NCBI GenBank assembly: GCA_949372605.1
Contig: CASIAE010000014.1
Coordinates: forward strand, 1 to 55,839
From: an uncultured Flavobacteriaceae bacterium
GTDB lineage: Bacteria > Bacteroidota > Bacteroidia > Flavobacteriales > Flavobacteriaceae
DNA: 55,839 nucleotides
Direction: 5' to 3'
Every line of letters starts with the position of its first letter. Position 1 is the stretch's first letter. The position numbers and the translations under genes are program-made. The notes beneath the pieces are model-generated. The model saw only the letters and a list, made by a program, of their open reading frames with translations, did no database searches and was not told the DNA's origin. This document shows, in pieces, positions 15,676-25,938 of this stretch.

Positions 15676-16344
15676 TTAAGATTCTATTTTTTCAGTCAAA
15701 AGAGTAAAAACCTCAGAAACAGAAAGATCACTTACATCAATTTCAATGGCATTTTTAGCAATTTTCAAAGGTGCTACTTCACGTTGACTGTCCATGGTGT
15801 CACGCTGAATTAAATTCTTTAAAACAGAATCAAAATCAACGGATGGGTCACCCAACTTTAACTCTTCCAAGCGTCTTTTAGCTCTAACTTCGGGGTGAGC
15901 AGTAAAAAAAAACTTATGTGCAGCATCCGGAAAAACAACACTTCCAATATCTCTTCCATCCATTACAATTTTTTTTCTCTTGCCCATTTCACGTTGCTGC
16001 TTGACTAAAAAATCTCTCACAAGCGGCAGAGTTGCAATTTTACTGACATTATTAGACACCTCTAAAGTTCGTATTTCTTTGGAAACATTAATGCCATTAA
16101 GCAACAATGAGTTTGCGATTGCTTCAAAGTTTAGATTTATAGATTTTAATCCTTCAAGTAATTTAGATTCTTCAAGCCCTTCAGAAGTCATCCATTTATT
16201 ATGCAATGCAGCGTAAGTAATTCCACGATACATTGCGCCACTGTCTACATACCTGTATTTGTAGTGTTTTGCTAACATCTTCGCAAGGGTGCTTTTCCCT
16301 GTCGAAGCGAAACCATCAATTGCAATTATGGATGAATCTATCAA
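15676..16344 (-). CDS. cmk: cytidylate kinase
   Basis: Cmk phosphorylates CMP and dCMP with ATP. The 222-residue length is normal. The P-loop is AIDGFASTGKSTLAKML at residues 8-24. YVDSGAMYRGITYAA is the nucleoside site, KIVMDGRDIGSVVFPDA the GRDIG substrate motif, and FFTAHPEVRAKRRLEEL the lid with its arginines. The gene lies 13 bases after lon and just before rpsA, the classic cmk-rpsA pairing. Confidence 0.96.
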   Translation of the reverse strand: MIDSSIIAIDGFASTGKSTLAKMLAKHYKYRYVDSGAMYRGITYAALHNKWMTSEGLEESKLLEGLKSINLNFEAIANSLLLNGINVSKEIRTLEVSNNVSKIATLPLVRDFLVKQQREMGKRKKIVMDGRDIGSVVFPDAAHKFFFTAHPEVRAKRRLEELKLGDPSVDFDSVLKNLIQRDTMDSQREVAPLKIAKNAIEIDVSDLSVSEVFTLLTEKIES

Positions 16345-16357
16345 AAGCTTAAAATTA

Positions 16358-18808
16358 TTAGAATCTTTTAGCGTTTTTAACCTTTTGTAAAATTACAGCT
16401 ATTTTTAGTACTTCATGCATTTCTTTGACATAATGAAAGGTTAACCCTTTGACATACTTACTGTTAATGTCGTCAATATCCTTACGGTTGTCAGCACAAA
16501 GTATAATTTCTTTAATTTTCGAACGCTTGGCAGCAAGGATTTTCTCTTTGATCCCCCCCACTGGGAGTACTTTACCCCTCAGCGTGATTTCACCCGTCAT
16601 GGCTAGTTTGCTTTTCACTTTTCTTTGAGTCAATAAGGAAACCAGAGAGGTCATCATCGTAATCCCTGCACTTGGTCCATCTTTGGGCGTTGCTCCTTCC
16701 GGAACGTGGATGTGAATGTTATGTTTGTCAAAAGGAAAATCTTTAAGTCCCATTAGGTCTTTATTCGATTTTATGTATTCTAAAGCAATTGTTGCAGACT
16801 CCTTCATTACTTTACCTAGGTTTCCAGTAATTGAAAGCTGACCCTTTCCTTCAGAAGTTGCAGATTCAATAAATAAAATATCTCCACCAACAGAGGTCCA
16901 AGCCAATCCAGTTACTACACCCGCAACATCATTGTTTTCATAAAAATCGCGATTTACTTTTTCGGTTCCTAATATTTCCTTGAGATCTTCTAAGGCAGGT
17001 GTTTTATTATACCCCTCCTCCATTGCAATAGATTTTGCTACATATCGCACTGTTTTAGCAATTTGTTTATCTAAGCCTCTTACACCAGATTCGCGTGTGT
17101 AACTTTCAATGATACGATCAAAAATTTCTTTTTTTAAGGACAAATGCTTGCTATTTAGACCATGCTCCTTAAGTTGTTTTGGGAGTAAGTGTCGCTTTCC
17201 TATTACAGACTTCTCCTCGAGCGTATAGCCCGAAATATTAATTATTTCCATCCGATCTCTCAATGCAGGTTGAATTGGGGAAAGACTGTTGGCAGTAGCA
17301 ATAAACATTACTTTAGAAAGGTCATAGCCCATTTCTAAAAAATTATCATAAAATGAACTGTTTTGCTCTGGGTCTAATACTTCTAGTAATGCAGCCGCGG
17401 GATCTCCCTGTGAACTGCTACTTATCTTATCTATTTCATCCAAAACAAAAACTGGGTTGGAGGTTCCTGCTTTTTTCAGACTTTGAAGAATTCGACCGGG
17501 CAAAGCACCAATGTAGGTTTTCCTGTGTCCTCTAATTTCTGCTTCATCTCTCATTCCTCCCAATGAAATTCTAACGTAAGATCTTCCAATGGCTTCGGCA
17601 ATTGATTTCCCCAAAGACGTTTTTCCTACCCCCGGAGGACCAAACAAACACAAGATGGGTGACTTCATATCGTTTCTCAACTTGAGTACTGCGATATATT
17701 CAATAATTCTTTTCTTAACATCCTCAAGACCATAATGATCTCTGTTCAATACTTTTTGGGCCTTTTTTAAATCAAAACTATCTTTTGAAAACTCATTCCA
17801 AGGTAAATCAAGAAAAAGATCTAAATAGTTACGTTGAACAGAATATTCGGCAACTTGTGGGTTCATGCGTTGTAACTTGCTTAATTCCTTGTCAAATTGT
17901 TTAGCAACACTTCCCTCCCATTTTTTATTTTTTGATCTTAGGCGCATTTCTTCCACCTCTTCTTCATAGGAAATGCCCCCAAGTTCTTCTTGAATCGTCT
18001 TAATTTGCTGATTCAAGTAATACTCACGTTGTTGCTGGTCTAGATCGGTTCGGACACGAGATTGAATGTCATTTTTTAAAGCGAGTTTCTGGTATTCGAT
18101 ATTCATGAATTTTAAGCATGAAATCGCTCGTTCTTGAACGTCTGCAATGGACAAAATTTCTTGTTTTTCTTTCACAGAAAGATTCATGTTTGAAGACACA
18201 AAATTGATCAGAAAAGAGTGGCTTTGAATATTTTTAATTGCGAAAGAAGCTTCTGAGGGTATGTTCGGGTTTTCCTGAATTATCTGAAGCGACATGTCCT
18301 TAATGGAATCGACGGTTGCCTTAAATTCAGAATCTCCCTTCTTTGGTGTATTCTCTTCGACGGGTTTTATTGAGGCACGCAAATAAGGTTTTTCCTCTAA
18401 AATACTATCAATTTGAAATCTTTTCTTCCCTTGAATAATTACTGTGGTATTACCATCTGGCATTTTCAATACACGAAGAATTTGAGCAACAGTTCCGACC
18501 GTATAAATGTCTGAAACTCCTGGGTCTTGAATATTTTGATCCTTCTGACCCACAACACCAATAACCTTATTGCCTTTGTTGGCATCTTTAATTAGTTGAA
18601 TCGATTTATCTCGACCAGCGGTGATAGGAATTACTACACCTGGAAATAAAACTGTATTTTTAAGTGGTAGAATTGGAACTGAATCTGGTAAGTCCTCTTT
18701 GCTTAACGCTTCTTCATCTTCAGTAGTCAATAATGGGATTAATTCTGATTCAGCTTCTATATCATTGAGTGACAAATTGTCAAATGAAATGAAATTTGAT
18801 TTGGCCAT
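16358..18808 (-). CDS. lon: ATP-dependent protease Lon
   Basis: Lon degrades damaged and short-lived regulatory proteins in the cytoplasm. The 816 residues include the N-terminal substrate domain ([18 protein letters not shown]), the AAA+ module with Walker [14 protein letters not shown] and Walker [11 protein letters not shown], and the protease domain with the catalytic serine in [12 protein letters not shown] (about residue 713) and the catalytic lysine in [11 protein letters not shown]. All catalytic residues are present. It is followed closely by cmk. A 527-base gap without a clear gene lies upstream; I found no TAnnTTTG box in the first 100 bases of it. Confidence 0.97.
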   Translation of the reverse strand: MAKSNFISFDNLSLNDIEAESELIPLLTTEDEEALSKEDLPDSVPILPLKNTVLFPGVVIPITAGRDKSIQLIKDANKGNKVIGVVGQKDQNIQDPGVSDIYTVGTVAQILRVLKMPDGNTTVIIQGKKRFQIDSILEEKPYLRASIKPVEENTPKKGDSEFKATVDSIKDMSLQIIQENPNIPSEASFAIKNIQSHSFLINFVSSNMNLSVKEKQEILSIADVQERAISCLKFMNIEYQKLALKNDIQSRVRTDLDQQQREYYLNQQIKTIQEELGGISYEEEVEEMRLRSKNKKWEGSVAKQFDKELSKLQRMNPQVAEYSVQRNYLDLFLDLPWNEFSKDSFDLKKAQKVLNRDHYGLEDVKKRIIEYIAVLKLRNDMKSPILCLFGPPGVGKTSLGKSIAEAIGRSYVRISLGGMRDEAEIRGHRKTYIGALPGRILQSLKKAGTSNPVFVLDEIDKISSSSQGDPAAALLEVLDPEQNSSFYDNFLEMGYDLSKVMFIATANSLSPIQPALRDRMEIINISGYTLEEKSVIGKRHLLPKQLKEHGLNSKHLSLKKEIFDRIIESYTRESGVRGLDKQIAKTVRYVAKSIAMEEGYNKTPALEDLKEILGTEKVNRDFYENNDVAGVVTGLAWTSVGGDILFIESATSEGKGQLSITGNLGKVMKESATIALEYIKSNKDLMGLKDFPFDKHNIHIHVPEGATPKDGPSAGITMMTSLVSLLTQRKVKSKLAMTGEITLRGKVLPVGGIKEKILAAKRSKIKEIILCADNRKDIDDINSKYVKGLTFHYVKEMHEVLKIAVILQKVKNAKRF

Positions 18809-19335
18809 TTTTATTATTTTAGGTCATTGTGTCATAATTAAAGGAATAATTGAAGGTTTTCGTACATTTCAATTTGTTTTTGATCCCGTTTAATAATTCA
18901 TATAATGTATTGGCAATAGTTATGCCATCGAACTATTTTTAGTTAAAGTGTAACATATATATTTTTTAATAAAATAAATAAACCTTGCATTTTGCGATTA
19001 CAAAAAACAAGAGATAAACTCCCTAATTCTTGCCTGTAAAAAAGAAAATAAACAAGCACAAATGAAATCTATCGACGATATAGTAAAGTCTTAATATTAG
19101 AACTTTATATTGTGAAAAATCCATATTATTTAATAGATACGGTTCAATAGGGTTTAATTACTACTTTTCAAAAGCTTGATTAATCTCATGACCTAAGGAA
19201 GTTTGAAAGGCTGGTTGCATAAAATTGTGATTCGAGAAAGCATACTATTTTAGCAAAATAACAAACGTTTTGTAAGGGATGATTTTTTTGGAAAAAAACA
19301 AAAGTAAAGGGCTCTGGAGATATAATTGTTCAGAA
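18809..19335. other. 527-base gap with a possible gene remnant
   Basis: No intact gene. Most is AT-rich and holds stops in all frames. On the minus strand 19160-19240 reads YAFSNHNFMQPAFQTSLGHE, then INQAFEK before a stop, and the 19250-19320 stretch reads PEPFTFVFFQKNHPLQNVC in another frame. This looks like the end of a decayed protein gene, but I cannot assign it. The first 150 bases presumably contain the lon promoter. Confidence 0.3.
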
Positions 19336-20673
19336 TTAGCTTAATTTGGGGTCTCCGGATCGATTGGGAATTCTGGTCAACATCAAAGCCCCTGCGATAA
19401 ACATAACCAAAAAAAAGAGTATTGAATTACGCATACTCCCTGTTAATTGATCAATCGTTCCAAACATGGCCATTCCTATTACGATTCCAACTTTTTCAGT
19501 GACATCATAAAAACTAAAAAACGAAGTCGTGTCTTTTGTTATTGGGATTAATTTTGAATAGGTAGAACGTGACAGGGATTGCAAGCCACCCATCACCATG
19601 CCGACACCAGATGCTGCAAAATAGAATTGAATTGGGGTTTGTATGAAATATGCATAAATACAAATTCCTGCCCAAATAAGGTTAATGACGATCAGCGTTA
19701 AAATATTACCAAATCGTTTTGAAGCATGAGCGGTTAGAAACGCGCCCAGGATAGCAACAATTTGAATCAACATAATGCTGACGATCAGACCGATTGTTTT
19801 TTCTTGATTACTGCCCCATTGGATTTCCTCTTCACCGAAATAAGCTGCAATCAACATTACTGTTTGAAGGGCTGTGCTATATACAAAAAAAGCAGGAAGG
19901 AATTTTTTTAATAGGGGGTTATCTCCCAGTTGATTCCAAACCATTTTTAATTCTTGAAAACCATTCCAAATAACGTCTTTGGTTACTTTACCCTTATTAC
20001 CGTTTCCTTTGGGGAGGTGATAAAAAGTATATTGACTGAACAATGCCCACCATATTCCAACAGTAACAAAAGAATATTTCATTGCTTTCATTGCAGCTTC
20101 TCCTTCTGTCCCTGTGATCCCATACCAATCAGGTTGCATGACCATTGAGAGATTGAAAATCAAAAGTAAAACACCTCCAAAATATCCCATAGAAAATCCT
20201 CTTGCACTTGCTTTGTCTTGTTGCATTGGATAGGCTATATGAGGTAAATAGGAATTATAAAAAACCAAACTGGCCCAAAATCCAATTAAGGCAAAAAAAT
20301 AAAAAGCCATACCGACATAGATATTATTTAATTCAAACCAGTAGAGCCCAATACAAGACAAAGATCCAATGAAAACGAAGATCTTCATGAAGCGTTTTTT
20401 ATTTCCAATATAATCTGCAATTCCAGACAACAGAGGAGAATTAAATGCAACGACGATAAAAGCCATTGCCGTAATGAAACTGATTAAGGCGGTATTCTTA
20501 AAGTCGAATCCTAGGAAAGCAATGGTTTTGGTTCCTGAAGAAAGCGCAGTAAAATATATCGGAAATATTGTTGAGGAAATTACTAAAGGGTAGACTGAGT
20601 TTGCCCAATCGTAAAATGCCCACGCGTTAATCAGCTTTTTTTCTCCTTTTTCCAGTGGAATTTTTCTATTCAT
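19336..20673 (-). CDS. UMF1-family MFS transporter
   Basis: A 445-residue membrane protein with about 12 hydrophobic segments. It starts MNRKIPLEKGEKKLINAWAFYDWANSVYPLVISSTIFPIYF, the hallmark AxYDWANS motif of the UMF1 / Atg22-like branch of the major facilitator superfamily. Later landmarks are LLSGIADYIGNKKRFM (the loop between helices 2 and 3) and GGLQSLSRSTYSKLIP. Yeast Atg22 exports amino acids from the vacuole; the bacterial substrate is unknown. It stands alone, divergent from the msrB genes. Confidence 0.88.
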   Translation of the reverse strand: MNRKIPLEKGEKKLINAWAFYDWANSVYPLVISSTIFPIYFTALSSGTKTIAFLGFDFKNTALISFITAMAFIVVAFNSPLLSGIADYIGNKKRFMKIFVFIGSLSCIGLYWFELNNIYVGMAFYFFALIGFWASLVFYNSYLPHIAYPMQQDKASARGFSMGYFGGVLLLIFNLSMVMQPDWYGITGTEGEAAMKAMKYSFVTVGIWWALFSQYTFYHLPKGNGNKGKVTKDVIWNGFQELKMVWNQLGDNPLLKKFLPAFFVYSTALQTVMLIAAYFGEEEIQWGSNQEKTIGLIVSIMLIQIVAILGAFLTAHASKRFGNILTLIVINLIWAGICIYAYFIQTPIQFYFAASGVGMVMGGLQSLSRSTYSKLIPITKDTTSFFSFYDVTEKVGIVIGMAMFGTIDQLTGSMRNSILFFLVMFIAGALMLTRIPNRSGDPKLS

Positions 20674-20800
20674 TAATACTTATGATAAATATTCTTTACA
20701 ATTTAGGGATTCATTTTAGATGGGATAAACATATATTAGTTAATTTAAAAAAACTTAAATTTAATTATTAATAAATCTATCAAATTTAAAAACTTATTAA

Positions 20801-21289
20801 ATGAAAAATGTAACTGCCATTATTTTAGCAGTTTTCTTGGTCAGTTGCCAAGGAAAGGCACAAGAAAAAAAAAATTCTAAAAAATCCTATGCTGTTGAAA
20901 AAACTGATGCCGAATGGAAATCACAATTGCCTGATTTGTCTTATAAAGTTCTCAGGAAAGCTGCGACAGAATATGCATTCTCCGGAGAATATAATGACAC
21001 TAAAAAAGAAGGTGCTTACCTTTGTTTAGCTTGCAGTACGCCTCTATACGAATCCAAACATAAATTCGACTCAAAGTCAGGATGGCCTTCTTTCGATCGT
21101 GGAATAGAGGGGAATATTGAATATGACTCTGATTATAATTTAGGTTATAAAAGAACCGAATTAAAATGCAATACCTGTGGAGGACACTTGGGTCACTCTT
21201 TCCAGGACGGCCCCCGAGCAACGACAGGAATAAGACATTGCATCAATTCTGCAGCATTAAACTTTAAACCGAGTAAAAAAAATGAATGA
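20801..21289 (+). CDS. msrB: peptide-methionine (R)-S-oxide reductase, lipoprotein form
   Basis: MsrB reduces methionine-R-sulfoxide in proteins. This 162-residue copy begins MKNVTAIILAVFLVSCQGKAQ, a signal peptide with lipobox LVSC, so it is likely a lipoprotein acting in the periplasm or outer envelope. The zinc cysteines are in YLCLACSTPLYES and LKCNTCGGHLGHSF. The catalytic cysteine is in RHCINSAAL at the C-terminus. SGWPSFDRGI is the substrate pocket. It overlaps a second msrB by eight bases, forming a tandem pair. Confidence 0.93.
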   Translation: MKNVTAIILAVFLVSCQGKAQEKKNSKKSYAVEKTDAEWKSQLPDLSYKVLRKAATEYAFSGEYNDTKKEGAYLCLACSTPLYESKHKFDSKSGWPSFDRGIEGNIEYDSDYNLGYKRTELKCNTCGGHLGHSFQDGPRATTGIRHCINSAALNFKPSKKNE

Positions 21290-21707
21290 CAAAAAATATC
21301 CTGTTCAAAGATCAGAACAAGAATGGTGCGAGTCACTTTCTGAAAAAGAATTCAATATTTTAAGAGAACAAGGCACTGAAACTCCATTTACGGGGGAACT
21401 CAATGACCAATATTCCGATGGTACTTATTTATGCAAAGGCTGTAATGCCCCCTTGTATGAAAGTGAACATAAATTTGATAGTCACTGCGGTTGGCCAAGT
21501 TATGACAAGGCAATAGACGGTGCACTGGAACACAAACCAGATCGATCTTTGGGAATCATTAGAACCGAAATTGTTTGTGCTAACTGTGGCGGACACCAAG
21601 GGCATGTTTTTGAGGATGGACCTACAGAAACCGGACTGCGGTTTTGTGTGAATTCTGCGAGTATCATTTTTACAGAAAATCAAGTGGATAAAGATTCCGA
21701 AAAATAG
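21282..21707 (+). CDS. msrB: peptide-methionine (R)-S-oxide reductase, cytoplasmic form
   Basis: A second MsrB of 141 residues, without a signal peptide, so it should repair proteins in the cytoplasm. Zinc cysteines are in YLCKGCNAPLYES and VCANCGGHQGHVF, and the catalytic cysteine is in LRFCVNSASIIF. GWPSYDKAI is the substrate region. It shares the family core with the upstream copy but has diverged throughout, so the duplication or joining is not recent. The eight-base overlap suggests the two are translated together. Confidence 0.93.
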   Translation: MNDKKYPVQRSEQEWCESLSEKEFNILREQGTETPFTGELNDQYSDGTYLCKGCNAPLYESEHKFDSHCGWPSYDKAIDGALEHKPDRSLGIIRTEIVCANCGGHQGHVFEDGPTETGLRFCVNSASIIFTENQVDKDSEK

Positions 21708-21719
21708 GTGATAGTTTAT

Positions 21720-21727
21720 TAAATTTG
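21720..21727 (+). promoter_or_regulatory. lpdA -7 promoter element
   Basis: TAAATTTG fits TAnnTTTG and ends 24 bases before the lpdA ATG. No TTG is found 17-23 bases upstream. Confidence 0.5.
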
Positions 21728-21751
21728 TACTGAATTAAAACTTCAGACTAC

Positions 21752-23140
21752 ATGAACGCATATGACGTAATTATTATAGGGAGTGGCCCAGGTGGCTATG
21801 TGACTGCCATTCGTGCCTCACAGTTAGGACTCAAAACCGCTATTGTTGAAAAAGAAAGTTTGGGAGGCGTTTGCCTGAATTGGGGATGTATTCCTACCAA
21901 AGCACTTTTAAAATCAGCACAAGTTTTTGAATATTTAAAGAATGCTGGAGATTATGGACTAAGTGTTAAGGAATACGACAAAGACTTTGATGCTGTCGTC
22001 AATCGAAGTCGTGATGTAGCGGCTGGAATGAGCAAAGGCGTTCAGTTTTTGATGAAAAAAAATAAAATTGATGTTTTAAATGGACATGGAAAAATCCTTG
22101 CGGGTAAAAAAGTAAGTGTAACCCTCGATGATAAGACGGAAGAATACAGTACTAAAAACATTATCATAGCGACTGGAGCGCGATCCAGAGAGCTACCCAA
22201 CTTGTTACAAGATGGTAAAAAAATAATTGGTTATCGCACAGCGATGACCTTACCTAAGCAGCCTAAAAAACTGATTGTTGTGGGTTCGGGAGCCATCGGA
22301 ATTGAATTTGCTTATTTCTATAATGCCATGGGCACCGAAGTAACAATAGTGGAATTCCAAGATCGCATTGTCCCTGTGGAAGATGAAGAAATTTCAAAAC
22401 AACTCGAGCGTAGTTTTAAGAAAAGTGGAATTAAAATCATGACAAGTGCTGAAGTTACTGGCGTTGACACCAGTGGAAAAGGCGTTAAAACTACTATAAA
22501 AACAAACAAAGGAGAAGAAATTCTAAGTGCTGATATCGTACTTTCTGCAGTTGGAATTAAAACCAATATTGAAAATTTAGGTCTGGAAGATTTAGGTATT
22601 GTTGTAGACCAAGATAAGATTTTGGTGAATGATTTCTACCAAACTAACCTCCCCGGCATTTATGCCATTGGCGATGTGACTTCCGGACAATCGTTAGCGC
22701 ACGTTGCCTCTGCTGAAGGAATTCTCTGTGTTGAGAAAATTGCTGGACATCAGGTGGATCCGCTCAACTATGGAAACATTCCTGGGTGTACGTATTGCTT
22801 CCCAGAAATTGCCTCTGTTGGAATGACTGAAGTACAAGCGAAAGAAAAAGGTTATGACATCAAAGTAGGAAAATTCCCATTCTCTGCCTCAGGAAAAGCT
22901 CAGGCTGGAGGAAATTCTGAAGGCTTTGTGAAAGTGATTTTTGATGCCAAATATGGTGAGTGGTTGGGCTGTCACATGATAGGCGTGGGCGTTACTGAAA
23001 TGATTGCAGAAGCAGTGTTGGGACGTAAGTTAGAAACCACTGGACATGAGGTTTTAAAAACAGTTCACCCACACCCCACCATGAGTGAGGCGGTGATGGA
23101 AGCCGTTGCAGATGCCTATGATGAAGTTATCCATTTATAG
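21752..23140 (+). CDS. lpdA: dihydrolipoyl dehydrogenase
   Basis: E3 of the 2-oxoacid dehydrogenase complexes; it reoxidises the dihydrolipoyl group with FAD and NAD. The 462 residues begin YDVIIIGSGPGGYVTAIRA (FAD site). The redox disulfide is in GGVCLNWGCIPTKALLK. The NAD site is LIVVGSGAIGIEFAYFYNAMG, and the C-terminal HPHPTMSEA carries the active-site histidine. IYAIGDVTSG is the second FAD motif. No E1 or E2 gene is adjacent, so it may serve several complexes. Confidence 0.96.
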   Translation: MNAYDVIIIGSGPGGYVTAIRASQLGLKTAIVEKESLGGVCLNWGCIPTKALLKSAQVFEYLKNAGDYGLSVKEYDKDFDAVVNRSRDVAAGMSKGVQFLMKKNKIDVLNGHGKILAGKKVSVTLDDKTEEYSTKNIIIATGARSRELPNLLQDGKKIIGYRTAMTLPKQPKKLIVVGSGAIGIEFAYFYNAMGTEVTIVEFQDRIVPVEDEEISKQLERSFKKSGIKIMTSAEVTGVDTSGKGVKTTIKTNKGEEILSADIVLSAVGIKTNIENLGLEDLGIVVDQDKILVNDFYQTNLPGIYAIGDVTSGQSLAHVASAEGILCVEKIAGHQVDPLNYGNIPGCTYCFPEIASVGMTEVQAKEKGYDIKVGKFPFSASGKAQAGGNSEGFVKVIFDAKYGEWLGCHMIGVGVTEMIAEAVLGRKLETTGHEVLKTVHPHPTMSEAVMEAVADAYDEVIHL

Positions 23141-23169
23141 GGTTTTCAAAACTTTACAAATTACTTTAT

Positions 23170-23196
23170 AAGCAGCTTTCGGGCTGTTTTTTTATT
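23170..23196 (+). terminator. rho-independent terminator after lpdA
   Basis: AAGCAGC and GCTGTTT form a 7-pair stem with a 6-base loop followed by a T-run, 30 bases after the lpdA stop. Confidence 0.85.
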
Positions 23197-23211
23197 TTTA
23201 GTATCCTAAAT

Positions 23212-23571
23212 ATGGTAAGACACAAATTTTACACTCCTATAAAACGCCTACAACTTATCTGAGCTACTTTTCGTGATGAATCTATTTTAAAGGTTTCTTT
23301 TGATTATGACGCTATCATGAAATATTTGAATGCTTACAAAATAAAAAAGTTTAACGACTTATTAAAAAGTAATATAACGAGCAGAAATTATTTAGTTAGA
23401 CTAACCACAACAATGTATACGTAATTATAATATAATTGAGGATGCTGCGCTTTATGTACAAAAAATTTTAGGCCATAGACCAAAACATAAAATAAACAAT
23501 AAATTTGTTGTGTGGAAATTAAATGTTAGATTTAATAAACTATCCTTTTATAGAGGTTTTCAAACCGTATG
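23212..23571 (+). pseudogene. decayed gene upstream of glycosyltransferases
   Basis: Two broken stretches of coding-like sequence. The first starts at ATG 23212 with MVRHKFYTPIKRLQLI, has an in-frame TGA, then runs as ATFRDESILKVSFDYDAIMK and on to NYLVRLTTTMYT before a stop. The second reads IIEDAALYVQKILGHRPKHK and ends FNKLSFYRGFQTV with a TGA that overlaps the ATG of the glycosyltransferase gene at 23569 (ATGA). That coupling suggests the lost gene was part of the same surface-polysaccharide operon. I do not recognise the family. Confidence 0.5.
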
Positions 23572-24639
23572 AAAAAAATTTTAATCGATTTATATAAAAT
23601 CAAAGAGTTGTATTCTGGACTAGGTCAATTCTCAGTCAATTTCGCAAATGAATTAGCGTCTCGGTTACCGAAAGATTTTTTAGTAAATTTTTTTATTCCT
23701 AAAAAAAATGAATTATCCTTTTTGAATAACAAAGTAAAAACAACAAATGCTTCATTTTTAAAAAGATATTTCCCATCGCTAAATGAGACATATAATATTT
23801 GGCACAGTTTACATCAATTCCCATCATTTCTTCCCAATAAAAATTCGATTTGGATTTTAACAATTCATGACTTGAATTTTTTAATTGAAAAAAACGAAGG
23901 TAAAAAAGCGAAATATCTAAAACTGCTTCAAAAAAACATTGACCGTGCAGATTGCATCACAACAATTTCGAACTTCAGTAAAAAAGAAATTGAAAACAAT
24001 ATGGATTTAGGTCTGAAAAAAATTATTGTAATATACAATGGAGTATCCTCGGGAAAGGACATTAAAAAAATAAAACCTTCATTTTTAAATGGTGAAAAAT
24101 ATTTTTTCACCATCGGTGTTTTTAATAAAAAAAAGAATTTTGAGGTTCTCCTCCCTTTAATGAAATATTTTGACGATCATCTTTTAGTTATCGCTGGAAA
24201 CAATGACACTTTCTATGGAGAAGAAATCAAAAAAAAAATAAAGAAGTTAAATCTAGAAGATCGAATAATCTTACCCGGAAAAATTAACAACTCAAATAAA
24301 CAATGGCTACTGGCTAATTGTGAGGCACTGCTTTTTCCTTCTTTAGCAGAGGGGTTTGGCTTGCCCGTTATTGAAGCAATGTATGAGGGGAAACCTGTTT
24401 TTTTAAGTAAGCACACTTCTCTTCCAGAAATTGGAGGTTCTCTAGCCTTCTACTTTGATAGTTTTAATGAGAAACACATGACTGACTTAATTCGATCTAA
24501 GTTGGAAGATGTATATGCATCTGGTGAAAAGTTTGAAGCTAAATCTAAAGAATATGCAAAACAGTTTAATTGGAAAAACTGTGTTAATAAGTATCTAGAT
24601 TTATATAATAAATTAGAGAATAAAAAAATACAGACCTAA
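23569..24639 (+). CDS. glycosyltransferase, GT4 family
   Basis: A 356-residue GT-B fold glycosyltransferase. The N-terminal half contains a glycine-rich acceptor loop (YSGLGQFSVNFANEL) and IWHSLHQFP. The C-terminal half carries FTIGVFNKKKNFEVLLPLM and the donor motif ALLFPSLAEGFGLPVIEAM (EX7E), followed by GKPVFLSKHTSLPEIGG. It probably adds a sugar from a nucleotide donor to a surface glycan. It is very AT-rich and Lys-rich compared with neighbours. Its start overlaps the remnant upstream. Donor and acceptor are unknown. Confidence 0.87.
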   Translation: MKKILIDLYKIKELYSGLGQFSVNFANELASRLPKDFLVNFFIPKKNELSFLNNKVKTTNASFLKRYFPSLNETYNIWHSLHQFPSFLPNKNSIWILTIHDLNFLIEKNEGKKAKYLKLLQKNIDRADCITTISNFSKKEIENNMDLGLKKIIVIYNGVSSGKDIKKIKPSFLNGEKYFFTIGVFNKKKNFEVLLPLMKYFDDHLLVIAGNNDTFYGEEIKKKIKKLNLEDRIILPGKINNSNKQWLLANCEALLFPSLAEGFGLPVIEAMYEGKPVFLSKHTSLPEIGGSLAFYFDSFNEKHMTDLIRSKLEDVYASGEKFEAKSKEYAKQFNWKNCVNKYLDLYNKLENKKIQT

Positions 24640-24783
24640 CCACTTTTCCCTAATCGATTTAAATGAGCTCTTTATTATATCTCAAAATGTTTTAAGTTTG
24701 CTCGGAGATAATTTCAATTTAAAATTGACTAAAAATAACTGTTTTCATTCCAAAAGGGCAGTAAACAAAAAATAATTTCATAC

Positions 24784-25938
24784 ATGAGGATAGGTTTTGA
24801 TTCAAAACGACTTTATACCAATTTTAGTGGCCTAGGCAACTATTCTAGATCATTAGTTAAAAACGTTCAAGCGTTATATTCAGATAATAAATATTTTTTG
24901 TATTCTCCAAAAATAAAGAAAACACCAGAAACTACTTTTTTTTATGATAATACAAATTTCAAAACCTACCTAGCCAAAACAATTTTTAAATCTTATTGGA
25001 GAAGCTTCTCTATTTTAAATCAATTGAAAAAAGATGGCGTGCAATTGTATCACGGTCTAAGCAATGAGCTTCCTTTAAATTTAAAAAAATATGATATAAA
25101 AAGTGTTGTTACCATTCACGATCTAATCTTTAAAGTTCTTCCAGAAACCTACCCTCTGATCGATCGGAATATTTATGATATTAAATTTAGAAAAGCTTGT
25201 CTTCAGGCGGACAAGGTTATTGCCATTAGCAATAGTACCAAAACTGATATTGTTAATTTTTATAGTATAAATCCTGATAAAATTGAAGTTATTTATCAAA
25301 GTTGTAGTCCATTGTTTTATAAGCCAATAGAACAACAGGAAAGCATTTCCTTGAATGATCAATATAATCTTCCAAATCAATATCTATTGAGCGTTGGAAG
25401 CATTCAAAAACGGAAAAATTTAAAACTAATTATCGAGTCCTATCAATATTTAGACCCCGAGCATAAACTTCCATTAGTTATCATTGGAAGAGGTAAACAA
25501 TACAAAAAGGAGGTTATTGATTTAATTTCATTAAAAGGGCTCGAAAACAAAGTGATATGGATCACTGACCTTAAAGACAACAAGGTTTTAAGAGCCATCT
25601 ATCAAAAAGCTACTGTGTTAATCTATCCATCATTCTATGAAGGTTTTGGGTTACCTATCGTGGAGGCTTTATTGAGCAAAACACCTGTAATAACATCTAA
25701 TGTTTCTTCTTTACCAGAGGCCGGAGGACCAAATTCTCTTTACGTAAATCCTAATAGCCCCGTGGAGCTTGCCCATTCGATAACCCAAGTTTTAACCGAC
25801 ACAAAGCTACGAACCACAATGATTGATGAAGGATTCAAGTATGCCAATCAAATGTTTTCTCCAAATCGGGTTACTAAACAACTGGTAAGCTGTTATAAGG
25901 AAATATTAAATAATAAGAAATTACATAAAAACAACTGA
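24784..25938 (+). CDS. glycosyltransferase, GT4 family
   Basis: A 384-residue GT-B glycosyltransferase related to the preceding one. It begins MRIGFDSKRLYTNFSGLGNYSRSL, a start typical of GT4 mannosyltransferase-like enzymes. It has VVTIHDLIFKVLPETYPL (the central HD motif), LLSVGSIQKRKNLKLIIESY and VLIYPSFYEGFGLPIVEALLSKTPVITSN, the EX7E donor site. It is separated from the first enzyme by 144 non-coding bases. No polymerase or flippase gene is adjacent, so the pair looks like a fragment of a polysaccharide locus. Confidence 0.88.
   Translation: MRIGFDSKRLYTNFSGLGNYSRSLVKNVQALYSDNKYFLYSPKIKKTPETTFFYDNTNFKTYLAKTIFKSYWRSFSILNQLKKDGVQLYHGLSNELPLNLKKYDIKSVVTIHDLIFKVLPETYPLIDRNIYDIKFRKACLQADKVIAISNSTKTDIVNFYSINPDKIEVIYQSCSPLFYKPIEQQESISLNDQYNLPNQYLLSVGSIQKRKNLKLIIESYQYLDPEHKLPLVIIGRGKQYKKEVIDLISLKGLENKVIWITDLKDNKVLRAIYQKATVLIYPSFYEGFGLPIVEALLSKTPVITSNVSSLPEAGGPNSLYVNPNSPVELAHSITQVLTDTKLRTTMIDEGFKYANQMFSPNRVTKQLVSCYKEILNNKKLHKNN

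Noticed and set aside
23430-23571. Tyrosine recombinase fragment suggested by VQKILGHRPKH
   Set aside because: The resemblance to the LLGHxxIxTT box is short, no catalytic Arg or Tyr follows, and the ATGA link to the glycosyltransferase favours an operon partner.
23569-25938. A recent tandem duplication of one glycosyltransferase gene
   Set aside because: The two proteins share only the GT4 motifs and differ in length and in most other positions.
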